Shown piece by piece: positions 1 through 12,271 of a stretch of 64,000 bases of DNA (position 1 is the stretch's first letter; the number at the start of each line of letters is the position of its first letter). This DNA is from Apostichopus parvimensis. Lineage: Eukaryota > Echinodermata > Holothuroidea > Aspidochirotida > Stichopodidae. The stretch spans positions 243,722 to 307,721 of the forward strand of contig KN882917.1 in the NCBI GenBank assembly GCA_000934455.1, given 5' to 3'. The notes beneath the pieces were generated by a model, which ran no database searches, was not told the origin of the DNA, and saw only the letters and a program-made list of their open reading frames with translations. The position numbers and the translations under genes were made by a program.

Positions 1-707
1 GATTTTCGTCGCAATACTAACCCTCCACCCCCTGTTGTTGACAAAGGAAGTGTAGTTGATCGTGTTACGTCATATAAGTATCTTGGGGTAGTGCTGAATG
101 ATCACTTGGCATGGGGAGATCATATTGATATATTGGTTAAAAAGTTGAATTCTAGATTGTACTGCCTCCGTAAGATGTCGAATTTTGATGTTCGTCATGA
201 CATCCTTGAAATGTTTTAAAATTATACCATAAGCGGGGTTTGGCGTTATTGCTTGATTTGCTGGGGTGGGAATGTCAACAAACATGAAAAAGATCGTATT
301 GACAGCATCATTAAGAAAGCGGACAGAGTAGTCGGGGAACCCTTGCCTTCCATTGACTCGGTTTACCACAGCCTTCTCGGGTCCAAACTGGACGCGGTAT
401 GGAAGGACCATACCCACCCCCTCTATGAGCTACTTCATAGTAGTCAGATGTCCAGAGGAAGTGGCAGGTTGAGACTTCCGTGTCTCAAAACCAATAGATA
501 CAGAGATTCTTTCATACCCCGTGCAATTAAGCTTTTCAATGAGGTTTTGTTACGTTGACTCTCATATATTGACTTTTTCTTATTTTTGTTACTTTCTTAT
601 TGTACAATAAACACATCTATTTTTGTAACATTTTCATTGTTTTATGAGCGAGTGCCTGAATTTCCCTTTGGGATCAATAAAGTTTTACTTACTTACTTAC
701 TTACTTA
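1..707 (+). mobile_element. 3' end of a CR1/L2-like LINE (broken)
   Basis: The window opens inside a non-LTR retrotransposon ORF read in frame 1. YKYLGVVLNDHLAW and KLNSRLYCLRKM mark the end of the reverse-transcriptase domain; the catalytic YxDD box would lie left of the window. The C-terminus (GRLRLPCLKTNRYRDSF, then IPRAIKLFNE) is the tail typical of CR1/L2/Rex-type LINEs and ends at 558. An in-frame TAA at 217-219 interrupts the protein. A short 3' UTR ends in a TTAC microsatellite at about 684-707, the usual type of tail for these elements. The copy is dead; full length cannot be judged because the 5' part is outside the window. Confidence 0.85.
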
Positions 708-1337
708 AGCGAGCTGCTTGACAGCTTGCTGTTCATATTTATTTCCATTGTGGTGGCAAATAACCACCACAAAGAGTGTCTTCACTCTGATTTAATAACA
801 GGCTAAAGTCGTGAAATTTCTTGACTCAGATGGTCCGAGCTGGAACATTTATGCGTAATTTGAATAACATTATTTCTCAACCATCTACAAAATTTCGGAG
901 GATTTGGTTACTATTACAGCGATACCAAACAATATTTGTTCCCAAGGAAGGAACCTGAGGAAGTTCAACGCTCATTTCTTACTGAATTATACTACGGACC
1001 TGGTCCGACCTTCCCTTCTTGAGATATCATGTTTAAAAGCTGGGCGTCACAAACGCACACACATGCATACACACACACATATGCCATCATGAATGCAAAT
1101 TGGTTACGATTATCATCCAAAGCAAAAATCAGTCAGCTACTTTAAATGTACAGTATTTGTCTTTATAACACCTATTTGGTATCTCACACAAATACATGCT
1201 ATCATTAACCTCAATGTTAAGCAACTACATAATAATTTATCAAGTTTTATCACTTCCAAGTTTTGATCTTGAATATGTGCTTTCTTGCTTCTGGCATATA
1301 AAGAAAAAAATCAGTCAGTTATTTTTAATGGACAGTA
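708..1337. other. Intergenic, repeat-rich, no gene seen
   Basis: No supported coding region. It holds a dispersed-repeat fragment around 990-1030 containing CTTCTTGAGATATCATGTTT, a close variant of which recurs at about 39735-39757, a short CA-rich stretch at about 1052-1082, and the first copy of the 182-bp duplication. Confidence 0.6.
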
Positions 1338-1475
1338 TTAGTCTTTATCACACCTATTTGGTATCTCACACACATACATGCTATCATTAACCTCAGTGTA
1401 AATACAACTACATTGATCAAGTTTTATCACTTCCAAGTTTGGATCTTGGATTACCTCCTTGATATGATCTGTGCT
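1115..1475. repeat. 182-bp tandem duplication
   Basis: Two adjacent diverged copies of one unit. AATCAGTCAG starts each; CCTATTTGGTATCTCACACA occurs near 1171 and again near 1353, and CATGCTATCATTAACCTCA follows in both. The second copy contains the last ~130 bases of the EnSpm-1 transposase reading frame (minus strand), so the duplication copied the end of that gene. Confidence 0.8.
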
Positions 1476-4400
1476 TTGTATTTGTTTCAATTTAAAGGGT
1501 TCAATGAAAGCCACACAGAGGTCACCTTCCCCTAAGATTGCCAAAATTGTACAGAACCATATTGTTGTGCAGCAGGCTCTGAATTTGTAACATACTTGAC
1601 AACACTTTGATTTCTTCGTATTAGTTTCTTGTAAATTGAACCATAGACGAATGAATCTGTGTTGTGAATGAAAAAATTTCAAAAACATCTGACAGATAAA
1701 TCTGTTACCTGAAACTTTCTCTTAACTGCTGAAGATTCCTCAAAAGTCAATATCCTTCTATAAAGGGAACCAATCCTGTAAACAGAGTTTGTCAAGTGTT
1801 GCCATGTTGAATGAGTCCTTCCCATCATGGACATTACAGAGTTCTGCACTTCATAATTCAAGTCTAGAAAATTTTCTTCGAAAAGTGCAATGCTATGAAT
1901 AAGACCAATAGTATTTATAACTTGTGTATCAATACCCTGTGTACCATACATATGCTGAACTAAAAAACCATTGAAATCTTCAAATATAAGCAGTTATTCA
2001 GAAAAAGAGGGCCGGTATAGCGAACACATCTCCCAAGATGTACTACCTGGTGAACATTCATTGTGACATACCTTAAACTATATAAAGTTGGAAACTTTGT
2101 GACAAATTCTGCAAGACAGGGGTCAGCTATAAAAAATCATTTTCATTTATTGAGTTTTATGAGAGAAGAAACATAGCTCTTACCAGTAGGCAGAAATTAA
2201 TGTAATAAGTGGTTGCAGAATATTTCTCAATATTGGAACCCCCCACAAATACAAAAAGTTTCTATATTCAGATGCCTTCCAAAAAGCAATATCATCTAAG
2301 GAGCGAGGCACCCTAGTGATGGTAATGGTTGGTTTAATTGCCTTTAGAAGGTTGCTCACTGTTTCCTTATACTGATAAAATGAAAACTTCTTACTTTGAT
2401 GTTCCCTGGAAAACCAAAGTGTTAGCATTAGTTTCATGACACCAGAGCAAACACCATGCATGTAGTCAATTACAAATCCATCAATTATATTAAAATATTT
2501 GAGGTACACAAACCAAGAAGGACCTTTCACACCGTTGTCTATTGAAACACTACGACCTGCTTTGATGTCATTCAAAATTTTGTGAACAGATGTCAGCACT
2601 GATTCCTTAGTTCGAGGGCCCACTAAGATCACCAATTTGTGGAGGATAAATATGACAATTACCACCTGCTTCTGTTGTAAAATTTTCACCTTTTTGCAAA
2701 CAATGCCAGCAACCATAACTACCATTAAACTGAATGTTGTTTGCTACCAGGCTTTTTGCAGGCAAATCACATGTGCATGTTAATATTGTTGCTTTGCAAA
2801 TAAACTTATTTCCAGTGAAGTCTTGAAACTCAACACCTTCCTCAAGTGATTTGATGTCATGGAAAAGTCGTTTCAGAAAACTCCACATGATTGGTTTCTT
2901 TTAAGAAATCCACATTCCATAAAAAAAGGGTATTTTCCCTCAGTTTACGATCTTTAACAGGCAATTCATTGACAAGCAAATAAACAGGCCACAATGAAAC
3001 TTTTTAAAATAGACACCCCATCTGTATTAATAGCAAAATAAAAATTTTTTGGATCACTAAGAAAACCCTGTTGCCACAAATGTTGGTACAATACCCCAAG
3101 CATAGACATCACTGACAACACCTTTCTTTGATGATCTACAAAATCTATGATTCCTAACACTTTCTGTTAAAGATTTGCGATTAAATGAGACCTGCAGCTG
3201 TTTCACAAAACTGTACAGAACAAAATATGACAAGCCTCCTGTAGCAGTCAAATCATTATTACAAAAGTGGTGTGAACAATGCTTCATATCTTTTTCAAGA
3301 TGTTCATAACAAAATGAACAATAATACCTTATTTGAGGCATATACGTGTAAACGGAAAGGTACTTTCGAAGTGAATACAGTAATATGTTGGACATTTATG
3401 ATTATCTGGTAATAGTATGCCTATGATTGTAAGCAAATAGGTCATTGCCTCATCTGACACTTTGAACCTGATCATGAAAAGGCATAGTAATAACATGACG
3501 GCACCAAGACGTTTTTTAGAACCAGGGAAATGTTCAACATTTAAGTTATTGTGCTCTTCATATTTTGAGAGCACTTCAGCTGTTTGACTCATGCATACTT
3601 CTGCAAATTTCTCGGTTAATATTTCAGCTGTTTCAGTAGTATCATCGCACAAATCCTGAAACTTCTCTTTTCTATTTACCTCTTCGAGATCATCAAACAA
3701 GGAATCCAGATCTGCATAAGTCCCAGGAACATACTCAGGGGGTGGTTGGTCATCCTATAAGAAATGAACGTGTAAATATTTTCAGCGTTTAAATTTAGCG
3801 GTCGTCCAGGACGAAAAAGGCTGCCCAATGTGTATACACTTCCCCAAAGGAACCTTGAAAATCAACATGTATCAACAATCACTTAATAATTTCTGATGTT
3901 TCTTAAAATCAAACACAAGAAAAATCGTATTGAAAATACTGATCCTACAATGTGCCTACCACATGTAAGCAATCTTTGCTTTAGTCAACATTAGTGGGAA
4001 AAAAAGTTAAGGGCACGGAAATTGCACAGAATGTTTCAACTGTATAGAATCCATAAATTTCCTCAAAACAGTTTCTTATAAGAGTCCCAATCAATTAAGT
4101 TACCCTTTTCCAAAGATAAATTACTATAGTTGTTACTTTGAAAACTATCTGTTCGCTGTACAGTACAGTGCCATATTACGGACTCAGACAACCATTTGAA
4201 ATTTCTTAAATTATACACTCATTTTATCGCATGAAGCTATCCTTCCATTAATTGCCAACCCATAAGATGCTTTATCCACTTTAAACTGTTCAATTTGTGA
4301 AAAAAAAATGTGATTTTTCTTGCTTCTGCAAACTGACACATTTTCAAAAGTACAATGTTTGTAGTATGCCCAACCAGGCTTATATCATTTAGCCTTCAGA

Positions 4401-5095
4401 AAGGAAAAAAAGAATTGTCCTTTTACTGACAATATGAAATAGAGTTAACATTCCATTCTGCTATATTCCAACTTCTTACAATTATTATTGTGGTAGAACT
4501 TAGAGAAGCAACGGTCGGTCAGTCTAACTTGTTGTGGAAACTGAAGTAGCCAGCTAGGTATACAATGGCATGTACTCTTAATAACAGGTAGGCTACAACA
4601 TTCTTTCTTTTATACATAATACCTATTTTGTAACTAACTCTGGTATTGTTCCATGACTTCGCTATCTGACCTAAATTAAGCCTGTAGGGCTATTTTTAAT
4701 TTCGTTTCGTGAAAATTTTTGAGCGTCAAAAAAAAGTAAAAACAAAGCAAATTGAATTCAAAATTGTACTCTAATATTATAATTTGAGCGAACGTTGTTA
4801 CAAGATGTCTGGAGTTTACATCGATAAGGGAAAGTGAAGGTAACGGACAAGTTATGAACTTACATCCGGCGTACTAAACTACCAAAGCCTCTGCAGACAT
4901 TAGCCTTGTAAGTTGTAGGCTACTAATACTAGCCTGCTACTACTATTGGTATATAACGTTAGGCCTTTACAAGGATAGGGTAGGCATACTTACAACCAAA
5001 GCAGTTAGCTGATCATCGGAATTCAACGGCATAGGCACCTTGGTTTTCCATTTGAGGTACGGACCTTTCCTTTTTCGAACAGCACCATGTTCCAT
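1338..5095 (-). pseudogene. EnSpm/CACTA transposase, copy 1 (EnSpm-1)
   Basis: TNP2-like transposase of animal EnSpm/CACTA DNA transposons, an element-mobilising nuclease. Exon 1 (5095-4994) encodes 34 residues including KRKGPYLKWKTKVPMP, ends in a GTAAGT donor in phase 0, and joins an acidic exon from 3754 (DDQPPPEYVPGTYADLDSL) after a TTCTTATAG acceptor. Then come a Zn-like segment (YYCSFCYEHLE, 3330s), FAINTDGV (~3020), FNGSYGCWHCLQKGE (~2715), DYMHGVCSGVMKLMLTLWF (~2450), WKASEYRNFLYLWGVP (~2260), the YGTQGIDTQVI segment (~1940) and the C-terminal YVCEIPNRCDKD ending at 1338. The pieces lie in different frames: at least four frameshifts separate them, so the gene is dead. It is more diverged than EnSpm-2 and -3. 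Element ends were not found. Confidence 0.85.
3755..4993 (-). other. First intron of EnSpm-1
   Basis: 1.24 kb bounded by a GTAAGT donor (4993) and a TTCTTATAG acceptor (3755). No coding potential recognised. The part nearest exon 1 (about 4880-4985) is rich in TAGGCCT/CTACTA-type sequence, as are other first introns in this window. Confidence 0.6.
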
Positions 5096-5846
5096 TGAAT
5101 CTTTGAGATTCTGATCCAATTCTTTTACTAGAAGATCACATGTTAAAGTTGGTCTATGTTGGGTGAAATCAACCGACTTCCAAACGAAGAAGTACTAAGT
5201 AGGCCTACGAGACTACTATCCAGGTACCGTACCTAGCCTGCGCGGCCTGGATAAACTAGATGCGGTTGCTAGATGAAACTACGATTACTGCGTGCTAGCT
5301 ACCGTAGACGAGCGCATACAGTGCAGCTATTCGCGATTTGTTCGTTTACTTACGTTTGAGTTGGCGGCAAGTACAAAACACGTAATGAAAATTCTTACGT
5401 CACTTTTTCCTTGTCATCGTTATGTAATAGTGCGTGTATCTTAAACGGCTATATACGGTGCGGCAATATTTAGCCGCTCGACATCTTATTAGGGATTTCC
5501 TTTCAAAATAGCCTTTCACAGAACAGTCTTTCGCTTTAAACAATTAAAGGAAAATCTATCAATTTTATTATATACATTTAGTAAACTCAAGATGTAAATT
5601 GGATATCAAGTTGCTGCGCAATAGTTGCGAGCTCGGGTTGTTTTTTTTTAATAAAAACGAAATGAAGGTGGCGGCAAAGAACCAAACTACGTCATTCCGG
5701 TTATGCCTTGATCAATTGCGCTGACTAGTACAAAGCTATATGCCTAGCCTAGTATAACCTGTACGTCGGTTGGATAGGTCATATTGACAATACAATTACA
5801 AAGTTCAGCTATTTCAAGCAAATTTAAATTATAAATCTTTAAGAAG
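5096..5846. promoter_or_regulatory. Divergent 5' region between EnSpm-1 and BEN-1
   Basis: 751 bp separate the presumed ATG of EnSpm-1 (5095, minus) from the ATG of BEN-1 (5847, plus). The stretch is locally richer in CpG (for example around 5230-5350) than its surroundings and contains TAGGCCTA-like motifs. No TATA box or other element can be assigned. It probably holds both transcription starts and one end of EnSpm-1; this is inferred from head-to-head arrangement only. Confidence 0.4.
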
Positions 5847-6993
5847 ATGGAGGTAATGGATGTCTTCGTTTCAAAGGAAGAAGTGAAGGAGATTGCCAGA
5901 AAACTAAAAGCGGAACACGAAGAGGGAGACTGGATCGTCGTATTTTATATAGAGGAAAGAGTGTTTGGAATTGTCCCTTCTTCTACCATTAGTTTGCCCA
6001 ACTCTCGGCATCAAAATGTTTCAATTGAAACATACCAAAAACTGACAGCCAGATATGGTAGCACCGACCTAGAGGTTATCTTGTTTTACAGAGGTAGGTA
6101 TAGCCTTTATATCGTAGGACTTTAGTAAAGGCTACGACAATATTTCTTAAACGGGGGCCTAGAATTAGTGGTCCCTAACCATAAGCTAATTGGACATGGG
6201 CCTAGGCTAGCCTTGCCGAAGTCAACTCAATCAATGTTAGAATTTTATTCATATGACCGCTACCCGAACAGGGAAGGAGAGGGCCTAGGCTAAGCCTATA
6301 TGATAGTTATGTTTCCTTATGTTACTTGCTAGGTTTCTGTCCTTCTACTACTATTACTAGTACTCGCCTAGCCTAGGGCAAGCGTAAAATAGCGAAGATC
6401 TAACTAATTTAGCCTCCGCCTAGGCGGTACGTGGTGGTCTGCGAAAATTTTTTTTTTAAAGGGGGCCCATAATAAAAATTAATCATGTTCTTGGCGACTA
6501 CGTTGCGTTAGATATTGTACAAACCACCTACTGACCTAGGCCTACCCAAACAAAAAAAGGTGCTTTCCGCATACCAAATGTGTCCGCGGAAAACACCGGT
6601 TTTTGTCAGCGGAAATTATTTAGGAGGATCAAGAAGGATAGAATTTGGGTGGACCAGGATAAAATTTGGCTCCGAGACTGTAGACTCCGAGTCTGAGTCT
6701 CACTCTGATCTCAGAAGTCAGGATAGGCCTAGAATTAGGTTCTGAAAAAACTACAGTACACAGTATTACTACTGACCTTGCCTACTACTACTATTACTAC
6801 TACTAGGCTTTATACTTCTTCGTTTGTTTTTGCCTCAGGCACAAGTGACGAAAAGATGGAGATTTTCGCAAAAGAGCTCGACAAAACAAGGAGAACAAAC
6901 AAGAGGCAGCCAACAAACAAAACACAAACCAAAAGGGTCAGAAAGAAAAAGCAATTTGCGGAGTATGAAGTATGCCTAACAGAAGGTCAAACG
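5847..6993 (+). CDS. BEN-1: 5' exons of a BEN-type protein gene
   Basis: Two exons form a coherent gene start. Exon 1 (5847-6093, 82 codons plus one base) ends at GAG/GTAGGTA; exon 2 (6839-6993) follows a TTTTTGCCTCAG acceptor, restores a Gly codon and ends in phase 0 at ACG/GTAAGA. The protein begins MEVMDVFVSKEEVK, then GDWIVVFYIEERVFGIVPSS, then EVILFYRG, then an acidic-to-basic linker with the NLS-like KRVRKKKQ. The layout (short beta-rich module with a tryptophan, then a Lys/Arg-rich linker) is the N-terminal architecture of many invertebrate BEN-domain proteins, thought to bind DNA or chromatin. BEN-2 (57371) has the same module and the same phase-1 intron. It may continue at the BEN exon near 12272. 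Both exons are open. Function unknown; it could be element-borne rather than a host gene. Confidence 0.6.
6094..6838 (+). other. First intron of BEN-1
   Basis: 745 bp between consensus donor and acceptor. It carries many TAGGCCTA/CCTAGG words (for example near 6200-6290, 6365-6380 and 6540) and a short CTACTA run just before the acceptor region. The open frames inside it resemble nothing. Confidence 0.6.
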
Positions 6994-7039
6994 GTAAGAA
7001 ATTTATCCTTCAAAGTTCTAATTAAAACTAACTCGGGGA

Positions 7040-7362
7040 GGGGGGGGATCAGAATTCATAAGTTTAGTTTAGTAGAAAAAGGGATCAGGGACAATGAAGT
7101 CCCTATCAAGCCCCTACGCGGGAGACACAAAAAAACCGAAGACACAAAAAGTCATACCCGATTACAATGCTTAAAGTACTTGTCCAAAGCATTCTTAAAC
7201 CCATTCACACTACTAGCAAGAACAACTTTCCCAGGCAAGCCATTCCATTCATTCACAACCCTATTAGAAGTTATGCCGAATATTAATCCTACTTTGTAAC
7301 TTCTGGAGTTTAAGGCAATGACCTCTGGTACAACTACTTTTAGCAAACCTGAAAAAGTATAG
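7040..7362 (-). mobile_element. LINE 3' fragment, family B copy 1
   Basis: On the minus strand the C-terminus of a CR1/L2-like reverse transcriptase is readable: SNRVVNEWNGLPGKVVLASS followed by VNGFKNALDKYFKHCNRV. In related LINEs this is the extreme C-terminus (RVVxxWNxLPxxVVxAxSVNxFKxxLDKxW). The 3' side (plus-strand left edge) ends in a CTAAACTAAAC-like tail around 7055-7070. It is a strongly 5'-truncated copy inside the putative BEN-1 second intron. A second copy lies at 22438-22600. Confidence 0.8.
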
Positions 7363-8592
7363 TACAGCTAGCGCTAGCGTCTCTATATAAAAAAAAAATT
7401 TAAAAATTAAAAATACATATTTTTACCACGACTCACCAGAACAATTCCATTTGTGTATCGTCGTCCATAACTTAACTTGAATAAGTCACTAGTATATTAT
7501 CAGTGACAGTACTACTACTAATAGTATTAGTACTAAGCTAGTAGTAATCCTAGTATTAGTACTAGTAGTAAGTAGTATAGCCTAGGCCTAGTAAATATTT
7601 ATTCGGCCTAGGCTACATTGCTACAGTACACTAGCTAAAGTACTAGTACTACTTTCTAATACTAGGCCTAGTAGTAAGTAGTATAGTATTAGCCTAGGTA
7701 GTAGTATAGTCACCAGTCGAAGCAAATGTGTCCAAATGTTCGTTCTCGTGTATGTGTTGCACTTATATCCTGAAAGAAAACTAACAAGTCGTAATCACAG
7801 ACCTTGTCATTAAGTTCGCCATTCCATTCGAAAATAATCGAAATAAGTCCTTTGTTATTCGTAAAGTTTGACTTACGAAATTAACGCAATAATGTGAAGA
7901 GACGTTAAACAAAACATGTGTCACGATATGCATGCATTGCGAAAGCGCGCGTAAAATTTAACACCATGCGACTTCGTCATTGTATAAAAGTGTAACGTAG
8001 AGGGCGCATTTAACTATGTTACATGGTAATGCAGTTGATGTTGATGTTGTTTACGTGAATAGTTGTGAATAGCTGCCGATCTAGACATCGGCAGCTTTGA
8101 AACTTGTTGATCTATCGAAGTCGGAATGATGCAAATGAACATAATTGTTACCAATTAGGTTTGTTCTTAGTGCTAGTAGTAGCTATATCAGTAATATCGG
8201 TAATCGGATATCGGTAATCTTGCAATCTAATTACATGTTTCAGGATTAATGATGGAAAATATGATTTACTGGCGAGCAATAAATAAAGGGGGGGGGGGGT
8301 AAGTTGTATGTGCAGTTGTAAGCTTTTTTCTTTCTATTTTCGACTTGACGGGGCCGGTGAAATACAATAAAGGCCGGTGTAGTTTCAAGCAACCCGCACC
8401 CCTTTCTTTGCATCCCCTGCTGCTTGCTGGTTAATGTGTAAATTGACATTTTGGTATTCGAATGCTTGTCCAGACTGAAACGAAGATGTGAATCTGTTCA
8501 AACAATAATAACCTATCCGCCCTAAAAGTTTCATAGAAACTGGTGTAGTACTTTTCAGAACTGTACCCGCGTAACCAATCGTTACTCAATTA
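7363..8592. other. No gene; CTAG/TAGT-rich low-complexity tract
   Basis: Between about 7500 and 7725 the sequence is almost entirely permutations of TAGTAGTA, CTAGTACT and GCCTAGGC. The rest has no recognised coding sequence. An 11-G run sits at about 8287-8297. Confidence 0.6.
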
Positions 8593-8692
8593 GAACGTTT
8601 AATGTCAAAAATTTACGATCGTTTAGCGATTAATCTCGATTAATGTCAAGCCACCAATCCATCAACTGAAACAGAAAACACAGGTTTGCTTT
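8593..8692 (+). repeat. Left member of a ~95-bp inverted repeat pair
   Basis: From GAACGTTTAATGTCAAAAAT to CAGAAAACACAGGTTTGCTT this stretch matches, with small gaps, the reverse complement of 20255-20353. Best-conserved blocks: TCGATTAATGTCAAGC, CCATCAACTGAAACAGAAAA, CAGGTTTGCT. It may be the terminal inverted repeat of an 11.8-kb element, or two copies of a MITE in opposite orientation; no target duplication was seen. Confidence 0.65.
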
Positions 8693-8945
8693 TGACGACG
8701 GCTAGGTGCACTTTCTTGCCCCTGTGTGGATCAAATCACGCAGCAGCGAAAAAAAAAAATTATATCGATAAAAAATACTCAGAAGTTAAAACCTGCAATC
8801 CATCGCCACAGCAACGGTGAACGTAAAGTACTACATTCCCTCTTCAAGATATAGCACATACTTTCCAAACAACTGCCGATTTTCGGCTGATTGAAAGTTG
8901 TAAACAAGGCTACGAAAAGTGTGATTTTTTGTCAAACATATGGTT

Positions 8946-9121
8946 AGGCTCGATTTTCCCATTGACTCAGTGTGGGGTTAGGCTATACCATGTGGTCGAA
9001 GATTATGGTCCAAGATATCAGCAGTAATGAACGTAGGGGCTATTCCATTCATATTTTTAGAACAGCTAACTGCGACACAATTTCAGCAAATAAACAGATG
9101 GTTAGGCTATACCATGTGGTT
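8946..9121 (+). repeat. Dispersed repeat with a ~122-bp internal duplication
   Basis: TTTTCCCATTGACTCAGTGTG, GTTAGGCTATACCATGTGGT (twice, near 8978 and 9101) and CAGCTAACTGCGACACAATT are shared in order with 39520-39700 inside Harbinger-A. This is a non-coding interspersed repeat family of unknown class. Confidence 0.7.
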
Positions 9122-10227
9122 GGAGATCGAGATATAATTGAACGTTTTCGGTGGGAATTTAGTGGAAGATATACTGCAATAGCCTGTAGACTGCATTGGG
9201 GATAGAGCAATTGCTCATATCAGGGAATTGATAATGTACTACTACCTACAGTAGTTTGTTCAACAACATCGACTAAGTATTGGCTAGTAGACTAGGCTTT
9301 GCCAAACTTTTATGTTCGATCTTTAAATTTTTTTTAGTAGTAGAAATAGGCAAATAGGATTTTACAAACGCTGTGGCATAATTATTTTCATCAAGAACTC
9401 TTTAGTTACAGTAGATGTATACTGTTTTACAGGTACATCAAAGTTTGTGCAAGGTTTGCCATATTCAAGGAACATACACAGTCATGTTTGTACTGCGTGG
9501 TTTGAACAATGCACTTGGCGGTGGTATATTTGACTCTTTGTGTGCACGCGTACGTAGCGATGTATTCAAACGACGGGTTTGTAATTACGAAGTCGGAGGG
9601 TAAAGTTGGAAGGTTTACACAGAAAACGCACTTTATTCCATTAAAATTACTAAATCATGGAATGCTACAAATATCAAAACATTGATAAACAAAAGGAGAA
9701 AGGACAATCAGAAAAGTTCACAGGAAATTGTCGTTGTTTTCTCAATCCTCCAAAAAATATCGTGTAGACGAAATGTTATCGCGATAATACAAAAAAATTC
9801 GATATATCGCCCGAGCCTAGCCCCACCCCCCCCCCCTCTCTCTCTCTCCACCTAAAAATAAAATAAAAATTGGGTTCAACTATTGCGATGAATTCAGGCA
9901 GGTACGTGGTTGGTCCCAACGGCTCGATCCTTACATACTTATTTGTTTAAACATTCATTTCTCACAACCAAAAAACTGTCGATGACCCATTTTTCTCCCT
10001 TTCACTTTTCGGGAAAAATCGTTTCAGTTTTCATGCAAATCGTAAACTGTCCCCCCCCCCCCAAAAAAAACACACACACACAACTTAGGCTCAAATGATA
10101 TTGATTATAGCTAAACGATGTGGGAAAGCTATATGGGGAGTTAAATTAAAGCTCATGCAAAAGTTGGTATTTTGGTGGTTAGAAATAATGGCAGTATTTC
10201 TAGACATAGGTCAAAGTTAAGCCGAAC
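9122..10227. other. No gene; homopolymer and CT/CA tracts
   Basis: No coding region supported. Contains a C run followed by CT repeats at about 9820-9848, and a 12-C run followed by A and CA repeats at about 10050-10081. Confidence 0.55.
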
Positions 10228-11434
10228 TATGTGAACTCAAGTTATGGAAAAGGCTGAAATGGATGGGAATGCAGAGTGCACTGTAATGTTAGATGGGACA
10301 TGGCAACGTAGATGTCACTCATCCCTAAATGGGGTTGTCACTGCCATTTCAATGGATCATGGAAAAGTGTTTGATGTTGAGGTACTGACTAAAGGTTGCA
10401 AAGGATGTGAGCGTAGGAAAGACAGTGACTAAAATTATGATGAATATATGCAATGGAAAATCAAGCACGCCAACAACTGCACCAAATCCCACGAGGGATC
10501 AGCACCAAGCATGGAACCAAAGGGTGCCCTGAAGATGTTCCACAGGAGCGAACAACTTCACAAGCTCCAGTATGTGGGGTATGTTGGTGATGGGGACACC
10601 AAATCATATGATACTGTTGTTGCCTCCGACCCATATCCCGGAAAATCTATTGAAAAAAAAGGAATGTGTGGGACATGTCCACAAACGTATGGGGACCCAC
10701 TTACGCAAACTAAAACAGAAAAGCAGCAAATCCAAACTGTCTCATGGGAAAACTCTAGGTGGGAGAGGCAGGCTAACAGACAAAGAGATAGATGTATTGC
10801 AGCTTTATTATGGTATGGCAATGCGTCGTAATGTTGGGGATCTAGCTGGAATGGAACGGATGATCAATGCTATATTGAAGCACAAGGCCTCGACTGATGA
10901 CCAGCACGACCACTCGCTATGTCCACCAGGGGAAGACAGTTGGTGTGGCTGACAAAGGGACCAGGCAAATGGCACCACTAACTATACGCATAAACATGGG
11001 CTTACAGGTGCAGTCATTGAAGCAATAACTCCAACATTTCTACAGCTATCAAAGAAGCAGCTATTGAAAAAATGTTTGGATGGGTTCACCCAGAATGCGT
11101 GTGAAAGTTTTAACGCCCTTATCTGGAAACGATGTCCGAAAGAGATGAACTATGGAAGACAGACAGTGGTGATTGCTGTATCTATGGCTGCAAGCCATTT
11201 TAATGATGGTGCTTGCTCTACTGAGGGTACACTGGGACTTTTAGGAGTAAGGAAAGGGCGTCACACTGCAAAATGGAGTCGCGATGAAGATAGCGAAAGA
11301 TTGCGAGCTAGTGAAAGAAGGAGGCAGATGACGGAGAAAAAGGTCCGGCAATCCCTGAGACAGAGAAGAAAAGAAGGAGAAGAGGCACCAATCAACAAGG
11401 AGGGTGTTACATATGAGGCAGGGGGTTTTTAAAC
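10228..11434 (+). pseudogene. Mutator-like transposase, copy 1 (MULE-1)
   Basis: Protein pieces align in order with MULE-2 (54991-56856): MLDGTWQRRCHSSLNGVV (first acidic motif), GSAPSMEPKGALKMFHRSE, YVGDGDTKSYDTVV (second acidic motif), VGHVHKRMGTHLRKLKQ, GGRGRLTDKEIDVLQLYYG, HSLCPPGEDSWC, and CESFNALIWKRCPKEMNYG (candidate catalytic E), ending VTYEAGGF at 11432. This is the animal Mutator-like transposase family. Breaks seen: in-frame TAA at 10430-10432, one extra A in an eight-A run near 10655-10662 that shifts the frame, and an in-frame TGA at 10950-10952; the N-terminal part is poorly preserved. Dead copy. Terminal repeats were not found. Confidence 0.85.
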
Positions 11435-12271
11435 AGAAAATGCACAAGTTTCACAATGAAACGGTAATTTCAAACGACAATATCTGCATATGCTAATTTC
11501 CTAAAGCTTATTATCTTGTGTCAAACATTATTTCATGGAATATTATGCCAATTTGCTTGAAATTTTGACAAATTACAGAGAAGATTCTACCCTATGCAAT
11601 ATTGCTGAAAAAATTTACATATTTATCCAGATCATGACAAACCATGAACACAAATACATAATTAGCTGATCTGTAATTAAAAATTTAAAAATATGGAAAT
11701 TATTCAAAACTAACAATAGGTATACTTCAAAACTCATCATTATTGCATAGAGCCAGCTGAAACCAAAACATGTGCAAAGTTTCAGCTCCATACCTATTCT
11801 TTTTGGCCAAGAATTCCTTGCCAAAAGAAATGTGTTATGTTAACCTTTGTTTTAGGTTACCATGGCAACCGAATGTGAAATTGTCTGAAAAATGTCGTTT
11901 TTAAGATTGGAGAATACCATACTAACATAAGTACTAGATCTTTAAACCATACAAATGGATGCTTTTGAAATAGTATTTTCTGTGGGTCTACCTCCTAGGG
12001 CTTGTAGTCTCATCATTGATAGTTTTTGACACAATTGATGTTTGTTCTAAAGATAAGTTCTAGTTATTCGTCACTGTTGTCATCCTCTTCTGAACAAACA
12101 TGTTCCATATCCAACCTTACTTTGGACTTAATTACCATTCTATTCCCATTACCATAGTAGTATGTACATTGTAAAGCTTGTGTTAAATTTAATTTTCAGC
12201 CACTAATAGTCGACCCAGAAAACAATGCTCGATTTGCAAGTGTCAAAGTTGACACATAAAAATTGTATCAG
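11435..12271. other. MULE-1 3' region and unassigned DNA
   Basis: No gene. At 11771-11787 lies TGTGCAAAGTTTCAGCT, found exactly at the corresponding place downstream of MULE-2 (54610-54594, minus), so the MULE-derived sequence extends at least to about 11790. The last part includes an AATTTTCAG acceptor-like site at about 12194-12200 followed by an open stretch that meets a TAA at 12256. Confidence 0.5.

Noticed and set aside
9415-9603. Small frame in the BEN-1 to MULE-1 interval
   Set aside because: No motif, no splice context, no similarity to the neighbouring genes.
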